From the NCBI GenBank assembly GCA_947095585.1, contig OX352762.1, positions 29,798,669-29,862,668 on the forward strand: a DNA stretch of 64,000 bases. The letters are read 5' to 3'. The notes under the pieces are model-generated. The model was not told the DNA's origin, did not search any database, and saw only the letters and a program-made list of their open reading frames with translations. Shown piece by piece: positions 1 to 11,173 of the stretch. The stretch comes from Nephrocerus scutellatus. Lineage: Eukaryota > Arthropoda > Insecta > Diptera > Pipunculidae. The position numbers and the translations under genes are program-made. Every line of letters begins with the position of its first letter. Positions within the stretch are counted from its first letter, which is position 1.

Positions 1-760
1 CTACCTGTCACTAATAATATCAGCGATCCCAAAAACTATGGGATAACATCGGACTAACATCGGTTGTTCTAGATTATTTTTGCATATATGTATTCCCCTC
101 CCCACCAGCACTAATAGAGATGATAGCGGTGTATTATAAGTAATATGTGCAACAACTAACAAGTTTAGTTAAAATTGAGCAAGGCGTTCCACAGTTATGC
201 TAGAACAAAAATATGTACATACATAGAACTATTTATACATACCTACTTATATAGTTATTATTCAAAAATACTTTATTCTGCAAGACCGCAAGACCAAGAC
301 CAAGTCCCAGGCTGCAAGACCAAGACCAATGGCACGAATGCAAGACCAAGACCAACCCTGGACTTGCAAGACCAAGACAAAGACCAAGACCGAGATGAAA
401 TGGTCCTGCGTTTGCTCATCACTAGAGGACACGACGGACGATTGATTAAAATAACGACGGACGGTTTCGGACTTGTGATTTTGGCTTGTTGAGTGCTCTG
501 CGACCGGGATGGTTGAGTGTGTGTTTATGAAGCACACAAAGTGGGTTGCGTTTCTTTTTTGAACAGTTGTCATGTGGTGTCGAATGTAGTGGCAAGGCGA
601 TAAAATTGTGGAGTCTCATCAAATGCTGAGACGCAGCGTTCACCAGTGAATCATAATATACAGTGATTCTTGGTGAGTCACAATGTAAAGTGATAATTCG
701 ATTTACAATGTATGGTGATTATTCGAATCACAATGCAAGGCGATTGTAGCCCCCCGACGA
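1..760. repeat. AT-rich DNA with two degenerate tandem repeats
   Basis: No gene is supported here. From about 280 to 395 a short unit reading roughly GCAAGACCAAGACC recurs many times, so any translation is an Asp-Gln-rich artefact. From about 640 to 750 a second array of about 32 bp has three to four diverged units of the form TGATTATTCGAATCACAATG. Both look like minisatellite decay products. Confidence 0.6.
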
Positions 761-1936
761 ACTAGGATTGCTGGAGTCAGATTATCACTAATGACGCACA
801 TCCCTTCAATTTCAATATATATTATTTTTTCTTAAGTATATTTTGAAATAGTAATAATTTAGCATTTAACTCTTTTCTTTTTAAAGCTTTTTCTTATCTT
901 CTAAGTTGGAACATTTGCTTGTACTTATATATTTTTTCAAATAAAAGATATTTCTTTTAAGTTTTTTTGCTATTCCTAATTATTCCTTTGTTATCAACAT
1001 TTTTTCTTCAAAAGAAAGATATGCCGAGAGATTTTCATGAAGGGGCCTTCTTCCTTTTGCGAAGTAAAGCTTAAACATTAAAGAAAATATCAAATAAAAT
1101 CTATATATATTCCTTGCTCTATTTCCGATTTCCAAAATATTTAAATTTAAATGATCACCACAAAAGCTCACGGTCAACAGGAGAGTGAATAATTTGTTCA
1201 TTTGTATAGAAAATCTGTCAAAAAAATGCATAAAACCCTTATTTTCGGGTGCACAGTAAAACTTCGCCAAAACACCAAAAATAAACGGTTGATTCTAAAA
1301 TAGACATCAAAATGCATCTTCGAACTTTTCAATTTCTATTTTCCCCCGAATTAATTCCTTACTTTTGTATGGATTGGATAACTCGAATAATTTTTTACCA
1401 ACATAAAAAAAAATTAAAATTTAGCCTGAAGTTAGTCAGGATCTATTTTTAAAAACCCTATGTGTAAACGTTTTCGGTTTAAATCATATTTATTTATTGA
1501 AAAATAATTGTTTCTACTCCATAATTTTTTTATCACCAAAATCTGTTAAATACATTATGCAATGTGTGAGTAAAAGAAATTACAAATAAACTTCCTGTAT
1601 TGATATTTGTGAAGCTCCTCCTACGGAAAATATTAAAATACAATACATGCAAAGAGGTACATGATATTTTTGAATTAAGGAAATTGCTGGGAAATTTAAT
1701 TGCTTGTATATTCGCTTTAAAACTTATCAACCAAGAGTTTTCGTTATGCTCCAATCCTTCACGAATCCAAGCGGAAAATTTTTAAAGCTAAAAACAAGTA
1801 ATATAAAGTTTTATAAAACAACCCAGCCCCGTGAAAATTAAAGATTTCGAATGAATTGTACCCTTGTCGAAGTTTTGGTCACAACTTCAGCAATTAGTCA
1901 TAGCATTGCTCATGTTGAAACGAAGTTAGCTTCACA
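761..1936. other. AT-rich intergenic DNA, nothing recognised
   Basis: I find no coding signature, terminal repeat or RNA gene. Short open frames exist on both strands but have low-complexity composition and no familiar motif. Confidence 0.5.
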
Positions 1937-2000
1937 AGCAATTTTGCCTAGAACAATGTTAAGTGAACGTATGTATTTGTGTATTCATAACATATATATT
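1937..2000 (+). repeat. Direct repeat, copy 1 (partner at about 2994-3050)
   Basis: A segment containing AGAACAATGTTAAGTGAACG followed by TATGTATT and a CATATATA tail recurs almost unchanged at about 3008-3050. The two copies bracket a 1 kb stretch containing the MITE at 2013-2553. This suggests a local duplication or two copies of one repeat end. Confidence 0.65.
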
Positions 2001-2012
2001 ATGTTTCAACAC

Positions 2013-2553
2013 TAAGGCTAATGCCACACGAGCTCCAAAAACGTCGCGCAGCAAATTGTCCGCGCGCCCGGAGAAAATTTCGTTGTTGTCACACGAGCTG
2101 CATTTTGACCGCGCGACAGCATATTTTGCTGATCATGCTTGTTAGTTTAGTTTGGTTATTCAAGATGAATACAGTTCAAAATAATGTTTTATTTTTATAT
2201 TTGTTGCAAAAAGAAAGAAAAATCAATACGATCCATGATTTCCTTTCCTAAATTCATTAATTTAATTTACGTATTGCAACCGGGAAATTTAAAAATGCAT
2301 TTAGACTCACCTTGCCTTACAAAAATTAAATTTTAAATGACGCACTCCAATTTGGACGCTCGTATGTTCGTTCTGATATATAATAGTACCCCTCATGACG
2401 CTCTACGGTTCACGCGCCATGAAGGGAAGTCGCTGCGTAAAAAAGGTCGCGCGACCATACCGACTCCTTTTTGTTCGCGGACGCTCGTGTGTACTATTCC
2501 ATTGGTTCTCTGGGTACTCATGGCCAAAAGGAGCTCGTTTGTCTTTAGCCTAA
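2013..2553. mobile_element. MITE with about 25 bp imperfect terminal inverted repeats
   Basis: The left end reads TAAGGCTAATGCCACACGAG and the right end, inverted, reads TTAGGCTAAAGACAAACGAG, both continuing into CTCC. Subterminal DNA on both sides is rich in GCGCGAC-type words, while the centre is AT-rich and non-coding. No transposase is encoded and no target duplication is certain. The terminal sequence is compatible with a hAT-type MITE, but the superfamily is not proven. Confidence 0.55.
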
Positions 2554-2945
2554 GGATAAACGGGATCAGCGTCTCGGGTAGCCGGCATGATGGGTATCAT
2601 GGAGTTGTCATATTGGTTGTGCTGGGTGCTTGGAACGCTGCAAACGAAATATGTATTAGGAAAAAGTCGTTTTTATGTTTTTTTTATTCTTTTCTTGTTA
2701 ACTAGTTTTAAGTAGTTTTAAGTATTTTAAATAAATACAAAAATATATAATGACTTAAAGGTTTTTTCTATCCATTTTTTCTTTAAAAAACACAACATAC
2801 AAATTATAAAAAAAAATTATATAGCGATAAATATAAAACTTAATTTAGATATAGAATATAATAAGAACAAATCTGGTCATTTGTAAAAATAAACTAATAT
2901 AGCTTGTAAGTTTCGTTATTAACTTACTAACCCTAGTATCAGAAT

Positions 2946-2994
2946 TTTTTTTAAATCAATTATTATTCCATTTATAATAATTGATTTAAAAAAA
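2946..2994. repeat. Perfect 20 bp hairpin with 9 nt loop
   Basis: Positions 2946-2965 and 2975-2994 are exact reverse complements with TCAATTATTA in the stem, separated by 9 nt. It lies in AT-rich DNA just left of a direct repeat copy and of the mariner-like MITE at 3051. Confidence 0.8.
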
Positions 2995-3050
2995 CAAGAC
3001 ATTTTGCCGAGAACAATGTTAAGTGAACGTATGTATTCATGACATATATA

Positions 3051-3159
3051 GGGTGTTTTTTTGGGAGGTTTGTTTTTCCGATAGATGTCGTTTTATTTTA
3101 TGACAGTTGTTTTGACAGCTCAAAGTGGCATTTCTACTCAGTATTGTTTGGAAAATAAT

Positions 3160-3195
<36 letters not shown>

Positions 3196-3313
3196 ACATT
3201 TGTGAAAAATAGTCGTGGTAGCCATATGCCAGAAATTGTGTTTAAATGTTAAATGCCAAAAAATTATCTACCAAATAAAAAAAAATTTTGGTCATTTCAT
3301 AATTTTATATGTG
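3051..3313 (+). mobile_element. Mariner-like MITE, copy 1, right end missing
   Basis: It starts with GGGTGTTTTTTTGGGAGGTT directly after TATATA and runs through a long A tract (about 3163-3193) to ATTTTATATGTG. There it switches into the outer end of the large palindrome instead of continuing to its own right terminus. The complete version is at 3949-4257. A phenylalanine-rich minus-strand frame comes only from the poly-A tract. The mariner label is an inference from terminal sequence style and TA-rich targets. Confidence 0.6.
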
Positions 3314-3904
3314 ATTGCACTTTATTCTAGCTGAAAAAAAGAAACGTAAAGTTTTATTTTTGAGATTGCTCTAAACCTAAAATAATATATGTATAAAATA
3401 AATTACTATATTTTTCATAAGAACATAGAATTTCCGCTTTGTCGCGTAATAGTGGTGTTAAACTATTTAAATGCATAGCATAGCTGTTCCACGATTCCAT
3501 AAATTTTAGGTATAACTATTACTGTATTGCTTTGGCTAATCCAGCTTGGCTTACAACAACAATCGCATAAGCATAAAGCCGAAAATAAATCTAAAAAGTT
3601 TTTAGGATTTAAAACTAAAGCCATTTTATAGTTATAGCGCTCACCGTAAGGCGGTGATAAAGCGACATGAGGCCGAAGTAAATAAAAATGTTCAGGATTA
3701 AGGAAACTAAAGCCATTTTATAGTACTGGTGCTCATCGTTATGTGGTAAAGCCAAAAGCTGTTGCTTGGTAAAGCCAAGCCGGCTTTGCCAAAGCAACGC
3801 AGCGTATGTATACAACCTTTGGCTAGCCGAGAATTATTCTCCATTTTTATCCTTCAAATTGTTTGATGTTTATAATATTTTTTCTAAAAAAAACTAATAT
3901 ACAT

Positions 3905-3908
<4 letters not shown>

Positions 3909-3946
<38 letters not shown>
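3909..3946. repeat. (TA)n microsatellite
   Basis: About 19 TA units sit next to the MITE. The matching array in the right arm at about 4532-4586 is longer, which accounts for most of the length difference between the palindrome arms. Confidence 0.9.
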
Positions 3947-3948
<2 letters not shown>

Positions 3949-3949
<1 letters not shown>

Positions 3950-4061
3950 GGTGTTTTTTTGGGAGGTTTGTTTTTCCGATAGATGTCGTTTTATTTTATG
4001 ACAGTTGTTTTGACAGCTCAAAGTGGCATTTCTACTCAGTATTGTTTGGCAAATCATTATG

Positions 4062-4096
<35 letters not shown>

Positions 4097-4257
4097 ACAT
4101 TTGTGAAAAATAGTCGTGGTAGCCATATGCCAGAAATTGTGTTTAAATGTTAAATGCCAAAAAATTATCTACCAAATAAAAAAAAATTTTGGTCATTTCA
4201 TAATTTTATATGTGTTTTATTCAAAAAAAAAATCGGCAACCTCTTAAAAAAACACCC
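3949..4257 (+). mobile_element. Mariner-like MITE, complete copy in left palindrome arm
   Basis: The left end is GGGTGTTTTTTTGGGAGGTT and the right end, inverted, is GGGTGTTTTTTTAAGAGGTT. Both continue into a CCGAT-containing stretch, giving imperfect terminal inverted repeats. The 309 bp body is non-coding with a central poly-A run. The last 70 bp lie in the palindrome spacer and have no counterpart in the right arm. Confidence 0.7.
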
Positions 4258-4289
4258 GTTAGATATAACGTGTGAATTTTTGAATTTTG

Positions 4290-4381
4290 AATTTTTTTTT
4301 ATTTGGTAGATAATTTTTTGGCATTTAACATTTAAATACAATTTCTGGCATATGGCTACCACGACTATTTTTCACAAATGT

Positions 4382-4416
<35 letters not shown>

Positions 4417-4528
4417 CATAATGATTTGCCAAACAATACTGAGTAGAAATGCCACTTTGAGCTGTCAAAACAACTGTCATAAAATAAAACGACATCTATC
4501 GGAAAAACAAACCTCCCAAAAAAACACC

Positions 4529-4529
<1 letters not shown>
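4290..4529 (-). mobile_element. Mariner-like MITE, partial copy in right palindrome arm
   Basis: This is the mirror image of the MITE in the left arm. The GGGTG terminus is at 4529 on the minus strand, and the other terminus is absent because the arm homology stops at about 4290. The apparent open frame containing a run of Phe is a poly-T artefact. Confidence 0.7.
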
Positions 4530-4589
<60 letters not shown>

Positions 4590-5182
4590 ATGTATATTAG
4601 TTTTTTTTAGAAAAAATATTATAAACATCAAACAATTTGAAGGATAAAAATGGAGAATAATTCTCGGCTAGCCAAAGGTTGTATACATACGCTGCGTTGC
4701 TTTGGCAAAGCCGGCTTGGCTTTACCAAGCAACAGCTTTTGGCTTTACCACATAACGATGAGCACCAGTACTATAAAATGGCTTTAGTTTCCTTAATCCT
4801 GAACATTTTTATTTACTTCGGCCTCATGTCGCTTTATCACCGCCTTACGGTGAGCGCTATAACTATAAAATGGCTTTAGTTTTAAATCCTAAAAACTTTT
4901 TAGATTTATTTTCGGCTTTATGCTTATGCGATTGTTGTTGTAAGCCAAGCTGGATTAGCCAAAGCAATACAGTAATAGTTATACCTAAAATTTATGGAAT
5001 CGTGGAACAGCTATGCTATGCATTTAAATAGTTTAACACCACTATTACGCGACAAAGCGGAAATTCTATGTTCTTATGAAAAATATAGTAATTTATTTTA
5101 TACATATATTATTTTAGGTTTAGAGCAATCTCAAAAATAAAACTTTACGTTTCTTTTTTTCAGCTAGAATAAAGTGCAATCA

Positions 5183-5560
5183 GTTTTAATTTTTGACGAG
5201 AAACGTCTTTAAAATCTAAACATGGGGTACATGAACAAAAATAGTAGCGTAACGAAATGAGTTATGTTGTCTTGCCTAAACTGTTAGTCTGAGAGACGTA
5301 AGTGTGTTGTTGTTATTTAACGTCAGCTTGCTAATAAAACTGAGTTTGCGTCACTGGCGGGCAGGTTGACGCTGACGCTTCTTTCTATTCAGTGTACTTA
5401 CGACTCAGACGAGCTAACGCGGTGATTTATGTATTTTTGAATAAAGTTTATTTAGATTTATAGATCTTCGGACAATATTTGTATGTAAAAATGTAAAGTA
5501 TTAAAATACAAAATGTTAGCGACACCCCTTCAAGACAAAACCGAAAATACAAATCTCGCC
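5183..5560. other. Unassigned DNA with a gapped inverted repeat
   Basis: GTTAGTCTGAGAGACGTAAG near 5282 is mirrored, with a short insertion, by CTTACGACTCAGACGAGCTA near 5400, enclosing about 90 bp. An AATAAA lies at about 5441. This may be a MITE or LTR relic, but no family could be assigned. Confidence 0.4.
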
Positions 5561-5719
5561 TATTATTGGAAAGAGGAGGCTATAGGACACGTACAGGTAC
5601 CCCAATATCCGGTGTGGAGCGAGCGAGACTGTTTCGGGAGCGTCGCAAAGTTGCCACGTCACGCTCAGTGAACGACGCCGACACCGCGAGTATCTGTATC
5701 GTCCTTAGTTACCTGCCCA

Positions 5720-6597
5720 AAGAAACTCGCATAGACGAATTTACCAGAGCGATAAATTGTCTTAAAAATAAGACGATTAGGGATCAAATGGTGTACTCCA
5801 GCTGAGCTGATTAAATACACCCGCAATACACCAAGCAATTCGTGATATAATAGTGCAATTATAGGAGGTAGAAGCAATGCCAGAAGACTGGTGAACAGGC
5901 ATCCTGTGCCCATTACATAAGAAAACAGATATCACAACATGCAGCAATTATGGTGGTATAACGTTGGTGATTACCGCATAAAAGATTTTCTCTTATATTC
6001 TTTAAGACAGGATAGCCCCATACGCTAAAGTCATCATTGGTTCATACCTGTGTGGCTTCATCCCAGGAAAATCAACAACTGATCAGATTTACACCCTTTG
6101 GCAGGTGATGGAAAAATGTCTAGAGTTTCAAAACTCACTAAACCATATTTTTATAGACTTTAAAGCAGCCTAGGTTAGCATAGCCACAGTAGAACTTTAT
6201 AAAGCCATGAGAGAATTCGGCATCGCAAATAAACTGACACGACTCTGTGGGTTGACCATGACCAATGTTAAAAGCCAAGTTAAAATGTCTGGATCCGATT
6301 CCGGAGACTAAATGATGAGATCTACGAGCGTTACCGCGATGTCGGTATCGTGAAGAGAATTAAGCTCGGTAGGCTCCGGTGTCCGTCATGACACCTATTT
6401 TGCATGAGCGAAAAAGATCCTGCTCGGAAAGTCTGTTGCGGTAGGATGTATGGAACACGACAGCGAGGCTGGCCAAGCCTACGCTGGAAGGATGGCGTAG
6501 AGCAGAACTCCCAGAGTTTAGGGATGTCAAACTGGACAAACTGGATAACATCGGTCAGGACCGGACCCCAGAGCCTAATATGAAGATGATGATTACT
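5720..6597 (+). pseudogene. Non-LTR retrotransposon (LINE) relic, copy A
   Basis: This is a dead reverse transcriptase. Translated pieces include the pre-RT segment around 5720-5800 (DEFTRAINCLKNK), the finger region near 5930 (CSNYGGITL), GFIPGKSTTDQIYTL near 6055, and IFIDFKAA followed by a stop near 6150. The copy then jumps from the palm to the C-terminal module (YERY, KLGRL), losing the catalytic YADD segment. It ends with CCGGACCCCAGAGCC and a TGATGAT-type tail. The same family occurs at 44583-45797 and 51965-53790, both minus. Several stops show it is non-functional. The clade (RTE- or CR1-like) is uncertain. Confidence 0.75.
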
Positions 6598-7075
6598 CCG
6601 ACATAAAAAAACTCCAAAATATAACGTTTTGCACATTACTTCTTAGCGCAGCATGTTATTATGAAATTTGCCTCACATGTTGGTGCAGCGAACGTCAGTC
6701 GAAAAATAACGCCATGGCACAAAAAAAAATTGTTTCGCCACCATACCATACCATAGAAAGTAAAATTATATTGATTTGCAACAACTATAACTAAAAACCT
6801 ATATATTTGATTCCAACGAACATGTTGGCTCAGCTTGTGAATAGCCCCTTTCGGAAATAAGCTGTTTATTATTTACCGAGGAATAAGGAATTACAACATA
6901 AATTGCATTATCTTATTCCTTCTTATGAATAAGAAAACCTGCAGTTTTGCTGAGTTTCATTCCCACGCCTGTTTAGCCACGCTCTTAGTTTACATGTGAA
7001 TTTGTGCCGCACAAATGCCACGTTGACGATAAGAATAATTACAAATGTTTTTTTTTAAATTGGAACATAAGCAAA
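6598..7075. other. Intergenic DNA with one end of a Harbinger-like MITE
   Basis: Around 6955-6993 the sequence GCCACGCTC followed by TTA, and the upstream GAATGAAA (inverted), match the right end of the MITE at 27160-27422. I could not find the partner end. A GAGGAATAAGGAATTA word near 6878 recurs near 12820. No gene is seen. Confidence 0.45.
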
Positions 7076-7099
7076 CAAATCGAGTGCACTTTTGTGAAA

Positions 7100-8281
7100 A
7101 TGGCTAAACTGCAGTATAACCCGCATTGGATTTGGGGTTCCAGAACCCCTTTCCTGAAAGCCCTCATTGTACACTCCCTGAAAATCGCATTTTTTCTTGG
7201 CGGTCGCGCCCCGTTTTAGTATGAGGGGCTGTCAAAGTTTTTTTTTTTTTTTTTTTCGGAAAAATCCATTTTCCCAAGTGATTTGAAGGAGGTTTGGGGG
7301 TTATTTGGTACCATAAAAAAGGTAATAAAATAAAAAAAAAATTAGGCCACCTCCGGCAGTAGTAGAGTCAAAAGGTAAAAAAGAGGCGTGCTTAAAAGTG
7401 TACGGGCCTAAATAAGTTGTCCTACTGTTTTTATGGGCGTGGCATTACAAATATAGGCACACTGTAAAATACTATGCGCTCAATGAATTTATATTTAAGT
7501 AGGAGTTCTTCCTTTTTTTTGGATAGTATGGGCACACTCTAAAATAAGGAGGTTTGGGGGTTAATTTGTATCGAATGAAAGGTATTACGGGTAAGTTATA
7601 ATAAACCAAAAAAACGGGACCAATCGGACCACTCTTGTCAGTAAGTAGAGGGGGCGTTAAAAAGTGGGCGGACATAAATATTGGTACCGAAAAAAAGGTT
7701 GACATTACCTCTATACGACTATACTATTTTTATGGGCATGGTCCAATTTTAGTGGAACGTGGAAACGAAATTAGGTGTTATATGGCGAACAGCAGTATAA
7801 CCCGCATTGGGTGAGGGGTTCCAGACACCAGTCTAATGAAAGCCCTCATTGAGCAGACCATTGGCAGTCACGCCTCCTTTTTCTAGGAGGGCCATACAAA
7901 GTTATGAAATTTTACACAAAAAACCATTTCCCGAGTGTTTTACTTATCCACCTACCTTTAAAATTATGCCACGCCCATAAAAACAGTAGGACCATGCAGA
8001 ACTAATTTTTACCTTTCATTTTTTACCAATATTTAGGCCCGCCTACTTTTAAGCACGCCTCTTTTTTACCTTTTATATAAAAGACAGTTTTTTGACTCTT
8101 CTACTGCCGAAGATGGCTCGATTGGTCTAACTTTTTTTTAAAAATGGAAGGTATTTTTATTACCTTTTATATGGTACAAATCCCAAAACCCCCAAACCTC
8201 CTTCAAATCACTTGGGAAAATGGATTTTTCTAAAAAAAAAAAATCCTTAAGTTTGTATGGCACTCCTACAAAAACCAAAAT
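7100..8281. repeat. Rearranged repeat block with direct and inverted copies
   Basis: The unit starting GCAGTATAACCCGCATTGG occurs at about 7111 and again at about 7790 in the same orientation, each followed by an AAAGCCCTCATTG stretch and a GCCATACAAAG-like word. A larger block at about 7219-7465 is repeated inverted at about 7950-8270, sharing TCCCAAGTGATTTGAAGGAG and a GTAAAAAAGAGGCGTGCTTA run. Both copies are non-coding. The inverted copy abuts the truncated 3' end of the copia element. Confidence 0.7.
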
Positions 8282-9142
8282 TGATTCTTTCTCTCAGTAA
8301 AACATGTTTAGTAATCGGTAGCAGCTTTGTTAACAAATCTGCAACCATTTGTTCCGTTGGGCAATATTCACACTTAATTATTCCTTTATCGATGTAATCC
8401 TTGACAAAATGAAACTTCGTATCGATATGTTTAGTTCTATTTAAAAATTTCTTTTGTTTGATGATTTTAAGACAACTTTGATTGTCCTCAAATTCCGCTT
8501 CCATGGATGACAACGATACACATGTTTGTTTTCGACATGCCCAATTGATTAAACTGCCGTTGAAATAGAAAACGTACCCACTATTTGATTTTCGATTTGT
8601 GCGGTCTTCCGCCCAATTAACGTCGGCATATCCAAATAGTGTTGTTTCTTCACATTTAGTATCGCCTAATTTTAACTTTAGCTTTGATGTTGATTTCAAG
8701 TATTTGACAATACGTTTTAATTCATTCCAATCGTGTTGGCTTGGATTTGAACTTTTAGTGCTAAGATATTAATTGAAGCTGTTATATCTGGTCGTATGTT
8801 TACCGAAATGTAGAGTAAACATTCAATCAACTGTTGATATTCGTTGTTATTAACTAATAAACTTGATGAATTTGATGTTGAAAAATAATTAACATCCATT
8901 GGCGAATTTGCTCCTTTTGCATCTTGTAGTCCAAATCGTTTTACAATATTATTAATATAATTTCATTGACATCATTCAAAAATTCCTTCGTCGGTTCTTG
9001 TTACTTCAATTCCTAGATAATGCTGAATTGGTCCTAGATTTTCGATTTCGAATTTATTACTAAATGTGGCTTCAATAAACTGTAGTTGATCTTTGGATTT
9101 ATAGGCCACATTAATATCGTCGACGTAAATCAATACATAACA
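8281..9142 (-). pseudogene. copia pol 3' part: RT palm and RNase H, broken
   Basis: The catalytic RT motif YVDD is readable at about 9112-9125, immediately after an in-frame TGA that ends the upstream frame. Two more stops follow near 9000. RNase H starts near 8710 with GYADVNWAEDRTNRKSNSGY and VSLSSMEAEF. It then skips the usual following segment and resumes with EDNQSCLKI and YCPTEQMVADLLTK. After the residues INFG the reading frame runs into the neighbouring repeat block, so the last few codons are not copia. Confidence 0.85.
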
Positions 9143-11173
9143 TCAATGACTTTTGAAATTTTTCGAATATAGACACTGATCTGCTTTTCCTTGAACAAAA
9201 CCAACGTTGATTAAAACATTATGAATCACCTCATTCCAAGCTCTGGCCGCTTGCTTTAAACCATAAATGCTCTTTTTCAGCAAACAAACATTGTTCAAAT
9301 CACCTCCGACAAAACCAGCTGGTTGTTTCATATACAGCGTTTCATTTAAACTACCATATAAGAACGCTGTCTTTACGTCAAAATGTGTAACCATCATTTG
9401 CTCTTTTGATGCAACCGCTAATAATGTTCGAAATGTTGATTGCCGTACAACGGGTGCAAAAATTTCATTATAATCGCTACCAGACTTTTGCGAGAAACCT
9501 TGAGCTACTAATCTTGCTTTAAAACGTTGTATTTCTCCGTTCGAATTCCGCTTGATTTTATACACCCACTTACAACCAACTGCCTTTCTGTTATCTGGCA
9601 ACTTGGTCAAGTCCCATGTATGATTTTTCTTCAAAGATTCTATTTCATCCTTCATGGCCAAAATCCATTTATCACGTTCTTTGAATGTGACTGCATGCTG
9701 ATAACATTTTGGCTCTAAAACATCATGTTTCATTACCTTAACTTCAGTGATTAACCGCTTTGGTGGTACAACTTTGTTTGTTCGCTGTGAAACGCGCCGT
9801 TGCGGTTGTTGTCCCCCAACAGCCATTTGGCTCATCGGACCCTTCTTCGTTTTCGTCGATTGCTCTTCAATTGCTGGTGTCGATACATCTTTTGCCCTTT
9901 CGACGTCTTCATTGGATTCGTCTTCTCGGATTTCGACTGATACCGTCGCTGGAATGATTTCCCCTTCGCCATCGACGAATCGAACGTCATGGCTTATGAC
10001 AACCTTTCGCTTTACTGGATCAAAACATCTGTATGCTTTCGAGTTTTCATCATAACCAACACAAACCATTTGCGCTGCCGTATTGTCCAATTTTCGTCGC
10101 TTTTCTGATGGAATATGAACGAAACATTTAGAACCAAATGTAATGTTGTTCCATAGCTCGAATGGCGTAGTTTCGATCGTTCTTGATGGTATACGATTTT
10201 GCAAATAATTAGCCGTATCACCGCAAGCCCAAAACATGTTTGGCGAATTAGCATCCACCAACATGCATCGAGCCATTTCAATCAACGTGCGATTCTTACG
10301 TTCAGCAACGCCATTTTGAAAACTTGAGTACAGTGCAGTGTATTGCATCTCAATACCGTTGTTCTGTAAAAAATTCTTTACCGCAGCGCCGGTGTATTCT
10401 CCTCCTCGATCCGATCGGAGAATAACTGGCTTTCGACCGAACTTATTGTGAACCATTGCCGTGTACTGTTGCAGCTTTTCGAAGACTTCCGATTTTTCCT
10501 TTATTAGATATATGACTGTATATTTCTCAAAATCATCGATCATCGTCAACAAGTAGCGTCGTCCACTCGGCGATTCCGTTTGCATCGACCCACACACGTC
10601 CGTGTGAACCAAATCCAAAACATTCTTTGATTTGCTTATTGACTGTTTTGGAATCGGCGACCGAGTCTGTTTTGCCTTTAAACAAACTTCGCACTTTTCC
10701 TTGATGCCGCAATCAACGATTTCAATACCATCAACCATTTGCTTCGAACACATTTCCTTGATTGCTTCTGCATCACGATGATCAAAAATTCGATGCAAAT
10801 TATGAATACAATTCGCTTTGTGCTCAAGCCTTTGAACAACTGCGTTGACTTTATTCGGTTGACGTAACACATACAAATCGTTGATTTCGTCTGCGATTGC
10901 GATTTGCACATTTCCCTTGATGATTTCGCATATTTCGTCGTAGAAAAATACCTTAAAACCTTTTGCTGCTAATTTCTTGACCGAAATTAGATTTCCCTTA
11001 ATTCCTGGCACATATAAAACGTCCGTAAGTGTAGCTGCATTGATTTGCCTATCGCTGTTGACAAATTCGATTTTGCATGCACCTTTTCTTTCAACGTGAA
11101 CCCTTTCACCGTTTGCAACAGTCAAGCTGCTGCCGGCCGCATCCAACTCAACAAAAAAAACCTTTATTGCCAC
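9143..11173 (-). pseudogene. copia pol: integrase and N-terminal reverse transcriptase
   Basis: A 676-codon open frame. An N-terminal HHCC zinc region (His about 127 and 132, CEVC at 161-164) precedes the integrase core with the DDE triad D192, D255 (RSDRGGEY) and E291 (ERKNR), the D(35)E spacing expected of a retroviral-type integrase. From about residue 505 the copia RT N-terminus is clear (AVGCKWVYKIKRN, ARLVAQGFSQ, HFDVKTAFLYGSL, SIYGLKQAARAW). The frame ends at a TGA just before the YVDD catalytic motif. It has no ATG of its own and is out of frame with gag across a run of eight T on the minus strand. Confidence 0.9.

Larger units (their letters stand above)
3312..5182. repeat. 1.87 kb near-perfect palindrome (long inverted repeat)
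   Basis: The left arm (3312 to about 4187) and right arm (about 4290 to 5182) are reverse complements of each other, with outer ends TGATTGCACTTTATTCTAGC and its complement. I see one base difference (about 4142 versus 4335) and a length difference in the TA microsatellite. The spacer is about 100 bp. Each arm carries the same mariner-like MITE and the same block of diverged GGCTTTACC-type words. It may be a foldback-type element, a recent inverted duplication or an assembly fold-over. Confidence 0.85.

Noticed and set aside
175..492. Asp-Gln-rich 105-codon frame
   Set aside because: Low-complexity translation of a degenerate AAGACC repeat.
3615..3815. Identical 66-codon open frames in both palindrome arms (also at 4679-4879, +)
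   Set aside because: Identity comes only from the inverted duplication. The product matches no family I know and the region is built of short diverged repeats.
4352..4600. Frame with long Phe and Tyr-Ile runs, repeated in mirrored positions
   Set aside because: It is a translation of the MITE poly-T tract and the (TA)n microsatellite.
9747..10055. Plus-strand frames inside the copia and gypsy regions
   Set aside because: They are antisense to clear retroelement coding sequence and have no motifs.
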